Source of the DNA: an uncultured Coriobacteriaceae bacterium
Lineage (GTDB): Bacteria > Actinomycetota > Coriobacteriia > Coriobacteriales > Atopobiaceae
Reading direction: 5' to 3'
Assembly: GCA_948439405.1 (NCBI GenBank)
Contig: CAOJNB010000006.1
Coordinates: forward strand, 1 to 64,000
DNA: 64,000 bases
The position numbers and the translations under genes are program-made. The notes under the pieces were generated by a model that ran no database searches, had not been told where the DNA came from, and saw nothing but the letters and a program-made list of their open reading frames with translations. Shown here one piece after another: positions 38,762 through 46,408 of the stretch (positions within the stretch are counted from its first letter, which is position 1; each line of letters begins with the position of its first letter).

Positions 38762-39577
38762 CTAGGGACGAAGCCGCTGGGGCCGGCGCGTCCGGGCCGC
38801 GAAGGCGAGCAGCGCGACGCCGACCAGCACGAGCGGGACCGAGAGGACCTGCCCCATCGTGAGCCACCCGGTCCCCAGCAGGTAGCCGAGCTGCGCGTCC
38901 GGGAGGCGCACGAACTCCACGAGGAAGCGGAACGTGCCGTACAGCAGGAAGAAGACGCCCAGGTAGCTGCCCTGCGGCAGGGGCGGGACGCGGCGGGCGA
39001 GCCACAGCAGCACGCACAGCAGCACCAGCCCCTCGAGCAGCGCCTCGTAGAGCTGGGAGGGATGGCGCGGCACGCCGCCGCCCGAGTCGAAGCACACCGC
39101 CCACGCCACGTCGGTGGGCTTGCCCCACAGCTCGCCGTTAACGAAGTTCGCGAGCCTGCCGAAGAACAGGCCGGCGGGCACGCCGCACACCACCATGTCT
39201 GCCATCGTGAGGAACTCCAGGCCCAGCCGCCGGCAGGCGACCCATCCGGCGAGCAGGCAGCCCGCGAAGCCGCCGTGGAAGCTCATGCCGCCCTCGTAGA
39301 CCTTCAGCACGTCGAGGGGGTGCGCGAGGTAGTGGCCGTCGCCGTAGAACAGGCAGTAGCCCAGCCTGCCGCCGACGATGACGCCGAGCACGCACGCCAT
39401 CACGACGACGTAGACCTCGTCGCCGTCGAGCGGGATCCCCCAGCGCCGCGACAGGCGCCACGTCACGAGCGCGACGAGCGCGAAGCCCGCGATGTAGGCG
39501 AGCGAGTACCAGCGGACGACGAGGGGCCCCAGCGAGAAGGCGACGGGGTCGAGCGCCTGCCAGAGTTCGTTGAGCAT
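38762..39577 (-). CDS. lgt: Prolipoprotein diacylglyceryl transferase
   Basis: A 271-residue inner-membrane enzyme with seven helices that adds diacylglycerol to the lipobox cysteine of lipoproteins, such as the thiamine-precursor binding protein in this window. Signature elements are GGRLGYCLFYG, GGMSFHGGFAGCLLAG, and the Lgt motif GRLANFVNGELWGKPTD with the essential Arg and Asn. Length is typical. The ATG at 39577 lies six bases after the stop of the NifU-like gene. Confidence 0.96.
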   Translation of the reverse strand: MLNELWQALDPVAFSLGPLVVRWYSLAYIAGFALVALVTWRLSRRWGIPLDGDEVYVVVMACVLGVIVGGRLGYCLFYGDGHYLAHPLDVLKVYEGGMSFHGGFAGCLLAGWVACRRLGLEFLTMADMVVCGVPAGLFFGRLANFVNGELWGKPTDVAWAVCFDSGGGVPRHPSQLYEALLEGLVLLCVLLWLARRVPPLPQGSYLGVFFLLYGTFRFLVEFVRLPDAQLGYLLGTGWLTMGQVLSVPLVLVGVALLAFAARTRRPQRLRP

Positions 39578-39583
39578 GGGGCC

Positions 39584-39943
39584 CTACAGCAGCGACGGGA
39601 TGTCGTCGTCCGCGTCGTCGGGAGCGGCCTGCGCGGCGCCGCCCATGGCACCCATGCCGTCCATCGCGGAGACGACGCGCGTCACGCCGGGCACGTGCTG
39701 CTTGAGGATGCGCTCGACGCCCATGCTCAGGGTGACCGAGGACAGCGGGCAGCCGGCGCAGGCGCCGGTGAGCTCGAGGCTCACGACGCCGTCGTCGTCC
39801 ACGCCCACGAGCCGGCAGTCGCCGCCGTCGGCCTGCAGGCTCGGGCGCACGACGTCGAGCACCTGCCTGAGCAGCTCCATGTCGACGGGACCGCCCTGCG
39901 CGTCGCGCCCCTCCTCGGGGGCCTTCCCCATGTCCTCCGCCAT
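39584..39943 (-). CDS. NifU-like iron-sulfur scaffold protein
   Basis: A 119-residue protein whose core (about 23-95) is the NifU C-terminal (Nfu) domain, which carries an Fe-S cluster to client enzymes. The cluster-binding pair is CAGC in LTGACAGCPLSSVTLSMG, preceded by VRPSLQADGGDCRLVGVDDD. The first 20 residues and the Asp-rich end are extensions. It is followed after six bases by lgt, with no functional link apparent. The ATG at 39943 has GGAGGTGCCGAG upstream. Confidence 0.92.
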   Translation of the reverse strand: MAEDMGKAPEEGRDAQGGPVDMELLRQVLDVVRPSLQADGGDCRLVGVDDDGVVSLELTGACAGCPLSSVTLSMGVERILKQHVPGVTRVVSAMDGMGAMGGAAQAAPDDADDDIPSLL

Positions 39944-40002
39944 CTCGGCACCTCCGTGTCGCGCGCGGCCGCGCCGCGCGAATTGTCCTGTGAGCCACAG
40001 GG

Positions 40003-40008
40003 ATTCTA
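40003..40008 (-). promoter_or_regulatory. Putative -10 box for nfu-lgt
   Basis: TAGAAT on the minus strand, 59 bases before the nfu ATG, in the gap behind the U32 gene. Confidence 0.5.
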
Positions 40009-40044
40009 CCCGTAGCCGGCCGCCTCAGACGCCGGGGCGCGTCC

Positions 40045-42546
40045 TTACGCGAGCTCGAGGCGGAGGTGCCCCGTCCCCGCCCCGCGCTCGCGGGCCGGGA
40101 CCCTGCCCTCGCCGCGCGCCGCGCGGACGGCCGTCGCGACGCGGCGGACCTGGCGGGCGACCTCGTCGGCCCCGAGCAGCGTCCCGTCGACGAGCAGCCG
40201 GCCGACGCCGGCCGCGAGCAGCTCCGGGACCTCGGGGACGGCGTCGAGCCGCTCGGCGAGCCAGATGCGCGAGCGCCCCCGCTCGTCGGTCTCGACGGGC
40301 ATGAGCCGCCCGCGCTCGTCGCGCAGGAAGAGCCGGCGGCGGCGCAGGGCGCAGCGCGCGCAGTCGCCGACGCAGGCGTCCGCGACCTGCAGGACGCAGT
40401 GCTCGCTCGTCATCACCCGCTGCCTGCCGTACACCGAGACGCCCACCGACACGCCGGCGCCCGCGCAGAGCGCCCCCATCTCCGGCAGCGACACCTCCGG
40501 CGAGAGCCACAGCGCGCATGCCCCGTGCGCCGCCAGCATGCGCGCGGCGGCGACGTTGTGCACGGGGACGCAGCCCAGCACCTCCGCGGCCGCCCCGCTC
40601 TCGCGGGCGAGGGCGAGCTCGGAGACGTTGCCCACCGCCACGGGCGCGCCGGGGCGCACCCAGGGGTCGACGTCGGCGCGGTCGGGCTCGCGGCACACCT
40701 CGGGCAGCACCGGGACCACGCCCTCGGGCCACGGGCCTCCCCGGGCCAGGTCGCGCGCGTGGGCGTAGACGCGGGAGGCGCCGGCCGAGAGCGCGGCCCC
40801 GGCGGAGGCGGCGTCGCGGGCGAGCGCGCAGACCTCGGGGTCGTCGCAGGGACGCGGGACGGGGGGCGCGGCGGGGGCCGGGACGGGCGCGGCGAGGCGC
40901 CTGCCCTCCCAGGGGGCGAGCAGCGCGCGCTCGAGGGCCTCGCAGGCGGCGGCGCGGGTCGCGTGGACGTCGGCCATGCGCATCCCGCAGCCCGGGTCGA
41001 GCTCCACCTCGAACGAGCGGGGCTCGAACGGCGAGGAGCCCATGCGTCCCACGTGCTCGACGAGCTGGCCGCGGTCGAGCTCGCGCGTGCGGGCGGGCTC
41101 GACGAGCGGGCCCTCGGCCCCGCCCGAGACGCCGTCGCAGGAGAGCTCGACCGAGAGCGGCTCTCCCAGCCGGCAGGAGACGCGCACGCCCACCGGGCGG
41201 CGGCGCGCGGCCCCCCCGGCCTCGACGCGGCTCGCGCAGCGCGCGGCGGCGTCGAGGGCCGCCTGGGTGCGGATCACGCGCACGAGCGAGCCGACCTCCA
41301 TGGGGCGCGCCGTGCGCACCTCGATCACGTCGCCCGCCGCGGCGTCGGCACGCGCGGGCGCGGTGAGGAACTGCTCCGGCTCGCCGACGGGGCGGATCTC
41401 GAGGAGGTCGCCCGCGGCGACGGGCTCGTCGAGGGCGACCGAGGTCTCGGCGGGCGTCACCTGCCGGCCGCGCCTCCTGCCCCCCTCCGAGCCGCCGCGC
41501 CCGGCGCGCTCGGGGCGCAGCGGGCGCGAGGCCGTGACCCGCCCCACGAGCAGGCCGCGGTTGTTGGAGCGCTCGTAGCTCATCATCTCGTCGCCCGAGG
41601 TCCCGCGCAGGTAGGCGTCCGTGAGGTCGCGGTTGAACGAGCGGCGCAGGCGATCGAGGGCCGCCCGCTCGTCGGGCTCGCGCCCGGCGGCGACGGCGTC
41701 GAGCGCCGCGCGGTAGGCGGAGGCCACGGACAGCACGTAGTCAGGCGCCTTCATGCGGCCCTCGAGCTTGAGCGAGGCGACGCCCGCGGCGCACAGCTCG
41801 GGGAGGTCGCGCACCGAGCAGGCGTCCTTGGGGCACAGCGGCTTCGGGCGCCCGGGCGCCGAGAGGACGGCACCCCCCTCGTCCACGAGGTCGTAGGGCA
41901 GGCGGCAGGGCTGGGCGCACAGGCCGCGGTTGGCCGAGCGCACCCCCGTCGTCAGCGCGCGCATGCTCGACATCAGGCACACGCCGGAGTAGCAGAAGCA
42001 CAGCGCGCCGTGGCCGAACACCTCGAGCTCGCAGCCGTCCGCGAGCGCGGCCTCCTGGGCGCAGATGAGGGCGATCTCGTCGAGGGGCAGCTCGCGCGAC
42101 AGCGTCACGCGCTCGGCCCCCAGCGAGCGGCACCAGGCGACGCCGCGGCGGTCGTGCACGTTGGCCTGGGTGGAGACGTGGAGCTCGACCTCGGGCCACA
42201 GGCGGCGCAGCTCGGAGAGCAGCCCCCAGTCCTGGACGATCAGCGCGTCGGCGCCCAGCTCCCAGGCGCGCCGCGCCAGCGCGAGCGCGCGGCCCATCTC
42301 GTCCTCGCGCACCACGACGTTCATCGTCACGAACACGCGGGCGCCAGCGAGGTGCGCCGCGCGGCAGGCCGCCGCAAAGCCGTCGTCGTCGAAGTTGTCC
42401 GCGCCGCGCCGGGCGTTGAAGTCCGAGCCCAGGGCGCAGTACACGGCGTCGGCGCCGCCCGCGAGGGCGGCCCAGAACGCGGCCGGGCTCCCCGCGGGCG
42501 CGAGGAGCTCGGGCACGGGGACGCTATGCGGCGGGACGTCTACCAC
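40045..42546 (-). CDS. U32 family peptidase-like protein (RNA-hydroxylation type)
   Basis: An 833-residue U32-family protein. Family landmarks are the start VPELLAPAGSPAAFWAALAGGADAVYCAL, the central EVFGHGALCFCYSGVCLMSS and ANRGLCAQPCRLPY, and KDACSVRDLPELCAAGV, which together supply the conserved cysteines. The later half (about 430-833) contains the DUF3656-like beta domain and a second barrel-like part. Relatives RlhA and TrhP take part in hydroxylation of rRNA or tRNA; others were once called collagenases. The GTG start lies three bases behind the DegV gene. Which RNA is targeted here is unknown. Confidence 0.9.
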   Translation of the reverse strand: MVDVPPHSVPVPELLAPAGSPAAFWAALAGGADAVYCALGSDFNARRGADNFDDDGFAAACRAAHLAGARVFVTMNVVVREDEMGRALALARRAWELGADALIVQDWGLLSELRRLWPEVELHVSTQANVHDRRGVAWCRSLGAERVTLSRELPLDEIALICAQEAALADGCELEVFGHGALCFCYSGVCLMSSMRALTTGVRSANRGLCAQPCRLPYDLVDEGGAVLSAPGRPKPLCPKDACSVRDLPELCAAGVASLKLEGRMKAPDYVLSVASAYRAALDAVAAGREPDERAALDRLRRSFNRDLTDAYLRGTSGDEMMSYERSNNRGLLVGRVTASRPLRPERAGRGGSEGGRRRGRQVTPAETSVALDEPVAAGDLLEIRPVGEPEQFLTAPARADAAAGDVIEVRTARPMEVGSLVRVIRTQAALDAAARCASRVEAGGAARRRPVGVRVSCRLGEPLSVELSCDGVSGGAEGPLVEPARTRELDRGQLVEHVGRMGSSPFEPRSFEVELDPGCGMRMADVHATRAAACEALERALLAPWEGRRLAAPVPAPAAPPVPRPCDDPEVCALARDAASAGAALSAGASRVYAHARDLARGGPWPEGVVPVLPEVCREPDRADVDPWVRPGAPVAVGNVSELALARESGAAAEVLGCVPVHNVAAARMLAAHGACALWLSPEVSLPEMGALCAGAGVSVGVSVYGRQRVMTSEHCVLQVADACVGDCARCALRRRRLFLRDERGRLMPVETDERGRSRIWLAERLDAVPEVPELLAAGVGRLLVDGTLLGADEVARQVRRVATAVRAARGEGRVPARERGAGTGHLRLELA

Positions 42547-42549
42547 GGC

Positions 42550-43434
42550 CTAGGCGCGCGGCTCGCCCCAGTAGAAGAGCGCCACGGTGCCCGGTCCGGT
42601 GTGCACGCCGATCGTGGCGCCGATCTCGTAGATCCGCACGGGCCCGTCGATGTTCGGGAAGCGCTCCTCGACGCGGCGGGCGACCTCGCGGGCGTCGTCG
42701 ATGCAGTCCGCGTGGGAGATGAAGACCTTGCCGTCGTAGTCGCGCCCGCCGGCGGCGAGGCGCTCCATCACGTCGACGTCGCGCGCGATCGTCTTCGCCT
42801 TGGTGCGGATCTTCTCCTTGACCTCGAGCGAACCGTCCGGGGCCACCCACATCAGCGGGCAGATCCTGAGCACGCCCGCGGCCATGCCGGCCGCCTTGGA
42901 GATGCGCCCGCCGCGGATGAAGAAGGTGAGGTCGGTGGAGAAGAACCAGTGCTGGACCTCGCGCTTGTGCTCGTCGGCCCAGGCCGCGAGCTCGGCGGCG
43001 CCCATGCCCTCGTCGCGCAGGTCCGCCATGCGGTCCACGAGCAGGCCGAAGCCGGCGGAGGCCGCCAGCGAGTCGACCACGTAGACGTGGTTGTCGGGGT
43101 AGCGCTCGGCGAGCATGTCGCGGGCGACGCAGGCGGAGTTGTAGGTGGCGGAGATGCCGGAGGACAGCGTCACGTGCACGACGTCGAGGCCCTGGCTGAG
43201 GAAGCGCTCGAAGTGCTGCTCGTACTCGCCCGCGGAGACCTGCGAGGTCCGCGCGGAGGCGCCGTCGAGCATCCTCGAGAACATCTCGCGCTGGGAGAGC
43301 GACTCCCAGAAGTCGTCCTTGCGCGGCTCCCCGTCGAGCTCGAAGTTGAACAGGACGTAGGCGATGTCGCGGGAGTCGAGCAGCTCCCGCGAGACGTCGG
43401 CGGTCGAGCAGCAGCTCAGGACGTAGTCGGCCAT
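42550..43434 (-). CDS. DegV family fatty-acid-binding protein
   Basis: A 294-residue DegV-family protein. These bind a long-chain fatty acid and, as FakB, present it to the kinase FakA. Features are SCCSTADVSRELL at the start, the fatty-acid loop region HVTLSSGISATYNSA, VYVVDSLAASAGFGLLV and TDLTFFIRGGRISKAAG. The typical starting TDSTxD is altered to CSTADVS. No FakA (DhaK-like) gene is in the window. The ATG is two bases behind tyrS, and the next gene (U32) starts three bases after its stop. Confidence 0.92.
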   Translation of the reverse strand: MADYVLSCCSTADVSRELLDSRDIAYVLFNFELDGEPRKDDFWESLSQREMFSRMLDGASARTSQVSAGEYEQHFERFLSQGLDVVHVTLSSGISATYNSACVARDMLAERYPDNHVYVVDSLAASAGFGLLVDRMADLRDEGMGAAELAAWADEHKREVQHWFFSTDLTFFIRGGRISKAAGMAAGVLRICPLMWVAPDGSLEVKEKIRTKAKTIARDVDVMERLAAGGRDYDGKVFISHADCIDDAREVARRVEERFPNIDGPVRIYEIGATIGVHTGPGTVALFYWGEPRA

Positions 43435-43436
43435 GC

Positions 43437-44660
43437 CTAGGCCTCCTTGCTCACGAAGCGGGCGAACCTGCGGCGACCCACCTGCACGACGGCGCCGTCG
43501 AGCGGGGCGGGGTCGACGTTGTACGTCTTCGGCTCGCAGGCGACGCCGTCCACGCGGACCGCGCCGCCGTCGATCATGCGGCGCCCCTCGGTGGCCGAGG
43601 GGACGAGGCCGGCCTCGTGCAGCAGGCGCGGCAGGTAGACGAGCCCGTCCTCGCCGGGGGCGAGGTCGCAGGCGAACTCGGCAACGTCCTCGGGGGCCTC
43701 GTGGCGCTTGAACTGGCGCACGAAGGCGGCCTGGGCCTCGTCTCCGGCGCCGGCGCCGTGGTAGAGGTCGCAGATGTTGCGGGCGAGCGCGCGCTTGAGC
43801 TCGTAGGGGTCGGCCGAGCCGTCGGCGAGCGCGGCGTCGATCGCGTCCACCTCGTCGACGGTGAGCGTCGAGCACAGGCGGTAGTACATGCCGAGCAGCT
43901 CGTCAGGGATGGACATGAGCTTGCCGAACATGTCGTTGGGCTCGTCGGTGAGGCCGACGTAGTTGCCGTAGCTCTTGCTCATCTTGCGCGTGCCGTCGAG
44001 GCCCACGAGCAGCGGCATGGTGAGCGCGACCTGCGGCTCCATGCCCTTGCGCTCCATGAGGTCGCGGCCGGCGAGCAGGTTGAAGACCTGGTCGTTGCCG
44101 CCCATCTCGACGTCCGCCCCGATCACGACGGAGTCGTAGGCCTGCAGCACCGGGTAGATGAACTCGTGCAGCGAGATCGGCAGCTGCGCGGCGTAGCGCT
44201 TGGAGAAGTCCTCGCGCTCGAGGATGCGCGCAACCGTGAACTGGGACATGAGGTCCAGCATGTCCATGAGGGTGAGCGGCTTGATCCACTCGCCGTTGCG
44301 CACGATGTCGGTGCGGTCCATGTCCAGGATCTTGGAGGCCTGGGCGACGTAGGTCTCCGCGTTGGCCTCGACCTGGTCCTCGGTGAGCGGCGGGCGCGTG
44401 GAGTCGCGGCCCGAGGGGTCGCCGATCAGCGCCGTGCCGTTGCCGATGATCAGCGTCACGCGGTGCCCGAGGTCCTGGAACTGGCGCATCTTGCGCAGCG
44501 GGACGGCGTGCCCGAGGTGCAGGTCCGGGCTCGTGGGGTCCACGCCCAGCTTGACGTTCAGGGGCTCGTCGCGCGAGAGCTTGCGCTTGAGCTCCTCCAT
44601 CGGGACGACCTGCATCGTCCCCGACGTGATGGTCCTGAGTTGCTCGTCGACAGGCAGCAC
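43437..44660 (-). CDS. tyrS: Tyrosine--tRNA ligase (TyrZ-type)
   Basis: A 407-residue class Ic tRNA synthetase. HIGH motif HLGH at 48-51 (VDPTSPDLHLGHAVPLRKMR) and KMSKS at 226-230 (TRKMSKSYGN) mark the TyrZ clade rather than the KFGKT TyrS clade. The C-terminal S4-like RNA-binding domain spans about 340-400 (VPSATEGRRMIDGGAVRVDG). The GTG at 44660 is preceded by AGGAGGGAGCAGCC; an open frame beyond it is not conserved. A possible -10 box TATCCT lies at 44722-44727 (minus strand). I see no T-box leader. It begins a tight tyrS-degV-U32 run. Confidence 0.96.
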   Translation of the reverse strand: MLPVDEQLRTITSGTMQVVPMEELKRKLSRDEPLNVKLGVDPTSPDLHLGHAVPLRKMRQFQDLGHRVTLIIGNGTALIGDPSGRDSTRPPLTEDQVEANAETYVAQASKILDMDRTDIVRNGEWIKPLTLMDMLDLMSQFTVARILEREDFSKRYAAQLPISLHEFIYPVLQAYDSVVIGADVEMGGNDQVFNLLAGRDLMERKGMEPQVALTMPLLVGLDGTRKMSKSYGNYVGLTDEPNDMFGKLMSIPDELLGMYYRLCSTLTVDEVDAIDAALADGSADPYELKRALARNICDLYHGAGAGDEAQAAFVRQFKRHEAPEDVAEFACDLAPGEDGLVYLPRLLHEAGLVPSATEGRRMIDGGAVRVDGVACEPKTYNVDPAPLDGAVVQVGRRRFARFVSKEA

Positions 44661-44735
44661 GGCTGCTCCCTCCTGGTGGCATGCGGCGCGGGCGCCTCCC
44701 GCGCGGTTCTGACGACTCACCAGGATAGCAAAGCG

Positions 44736-46298
44736 CTACCCCTCGCCCGCCACCCCGACGATCGCGGACTTGCGGTACCACTGGGCGAGGCGGTAGTTGA
44801 TGTAGTTGTCCATGTCGCCGCGGATGTCGCCCATCAGCAGCACGCGCGGGACGTCGTGGTAGTAGGGGACCTCCACGTAGCTCGTGAGCGCGCCCTCTAT
44901 CGTCTCGATGCGCTCCCACGCCTGCTCGTCGTAGGCGGCGGCCTCCCCGCTCGCGAGCGAGCGCGCCGCCGAGACGGCGCTCAGCTCCTCGCCGGGGGCC
45001 TCGTCGGGCGCGGCGAGCGTCAGGCAGCAGGCCAGCGCGAGCACGGCGACGCAGGAGGCCGAGAACGCGGCGGCGGCCCGCTCGGCGGACGAGGGACGCG
45101 CCCGCGGCCCGTCCCCGCCGGCGGGCACGACCGGGCCCTGGGGGCAGGCGCGCCCGCGGCGGCGGTCCGCGGCCCAGCAGCACCACCAGACGACGTTGAG
45201 CGCGAGCAGGACGACGAGCAGCTCGAAGCGGGCGTTCTGCACGCGCCCCGGCCCCTCCTCGCCCATCGAGAAGAGCGTCGGGGTGAAGCTCGAGCAGAAC
45301 AGGGCGCACGAGACGAAGGTCACGAGGCCGGGCAGGCGGGGCTCGGGACGCGCGCCGGAGGTCGCGGACGCAGCCCACGCGACGACGGGGACGAGCGCCG
45401 CCATGCCGATCAGGACGTAGCCGTCGCACCACTCGACCAGGTAGCGCACGCCGAGCACCACGGCCTGCGAGACGGTCCCCCACACGCCGAGCCCGTCGCC
45501 GGGGAACTGCGTCTGCTGGCGCACGGCGTTGCCCGGCGCCGCCATCGAGAGCGCCGTGCCCAGGCACAGCAGGACGAGCGCCGGCAGGACGCGCACCGCC
45601 GAGCGCGGGGCGCGCGCGAGCAGGACGACGACGAGGACGAGGCAGGCCTCGCAGGCGACGAGCGCCGTCACGAAGTTGCCGCCGGCCACGAGGACCGCCA
45701 GCACGCACGACCAGGCGAGCGCGCCGCGGCGCGGGCGCTCCCAGGCAGCCGCGCGCACCAGGGCCGCGAGCAGGACGAGCATGAGGGAGTGGAAGAAGGT
45801 GTAGTAGACGGCGGAGTTGTACCAGAAGATGCCCTCGACGGCGCTGGGCATGAGCATGAGCTGCAGGAAGCAGGTCACGCACGCCACCGAGACCCAGGCT
45901 CCGCGCGCCATCCGCAGCCGCTCCACCAGCACGACGTGCCAGAAGAACAGGCTCGCGCACACGAGCGCGCCCATGATCAGCGGGGCGGCGAGGGCGTAGC
46001 ACTGCTCGCCGAACACCCCCGGCTGGACGGCCATCAGGAAGATGGCGGCGTAGGTGCCCTGCCACTCGACCCAGGCCTTGGGCACCTGCTCGAGGGCGGC
46101 CTGGAGGGCGGCGAGGACGCTGCCGGTGTCCTCGAGGGCGAGGTGCGCCCACACGCCGTAGTGCCAGTCGTCGGCGTAGGAGTGGTTGTAGCGGGAGATG
46201 AGCACGAGCGGGACGAGGCAGGCGACGAGCAGGAGGGCCGCTGCCGCGGCCGACCAGGCGAGCGGGCGGGAGCCCCCGGCGCGCGCGCTCGATCCCAT
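44736..46298 (-). CDS. Polytopic membrane protein, DUF6056-like
   Basis: A 520-residue membrane protein with about ten to twelve hydrophobic helices. The first external loop carries YNHSYADDWHYGVWAHLAL and later EWQGTYAAIFLMAVQPG, resembling the active-site loop of GT-C glycosyltransferase-like DUF6056 proteins found with surface polysaccharide or wall glycan genes. The C-terminal 80 residues (LTSYVEVPYYHDVPRVLLMG) are soluble and outside. The ATG at 46298 is preceded by GGAGGGACGCC. It is transcribed divergently from the PBP1a gene. The GT-C relationship is inferred from layout only. Confidence 0.75.
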   Translation of the reverse strand: MGSSARAGGSRPLAWSAAAAALLLVACLVPLVLISRYNHSYADDWHYGVWAHLALEDTGSVLAALQAALEQVPKAWVEWQGTYAAIFLMAVQPGVFGEQCYALAAPLIMGALVCASLFFWHVVLVERLRMARGAWVSVACVTCFLQLMLMPSAVEGIFWYNSAVYYTFFHSLMLVLLAALVRAAAWERPRRGALAWSCVLAVLVAGGNFVTALVACEACLVLVVVLLARAPRSAVRVLPALVLLCLGTALSMAAPGNAVRQQTQFPGDGLGVWGTVSQAVVLGVRYLVEWCDGYVLIGMAALVPVVAWAASATSGARPEPRLPGLVTFVSCALFCSSFTPTLFSMGEEGPGRVQNARFELLVVLLALNVVWWCCWAADRRRGRACPQGPVVPAGGDGPRARPSSAERAAAAFSASCVAVLALACCLTLAAPDEAPGEELSAVSAARSLASGEAAAYDEQAWERIETIEGALTSYVEVPYYHDVPRVLLMGDIRGDMDNYINYRLAQWYRKSAIVGVAGEG

Positions 46299-46330
46299 GG
46301 CGTCCCTCCCCTCGCGTCCCCACGCTCCCA

Positions 46331-46340
46331 CCACATGTGG
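46331..46340. promoter_or_regulatory. CCACATGTGG palindrome in divergent promoter region
   Basis: A perfect 10-base palindrome, itself flanked by CTCCCAC/GTGGGAG (46325-46343), 33 bases upstream of the PBP -10 box and 33 bases before the DUF6056-like ATG. It may be an operator shared by the two divergent genes. Confidence 0.35.
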
Positions 46341-46372
46341 GAGCCGCAGCTTGTGGCCGCGTTCGTTTGATT

Positions 46373-46378
46373 GATAAT
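46373..46378 (+). promoter_or_regulatory. Putative promoter of PBP1a gene
   Basis: GATAAT as -10, with TTGTGG (46351-46356) at a 16-base distance as a possible -35, in an A/T-rich patch 31 bases before the ATG. This is one of the few sites in the window with both hexamers. Confidence 0.55.
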
Positions 46379-46408
46379 AGCGAGATGACCCGACCAAGGA
46401 GGGGAAGC

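Noticed and set aside
44661-44735. T-box riboswitch upstream of tyrS
   Set aside because: The gap is only 75 bases and shows no T-box sequence or specifier loop.
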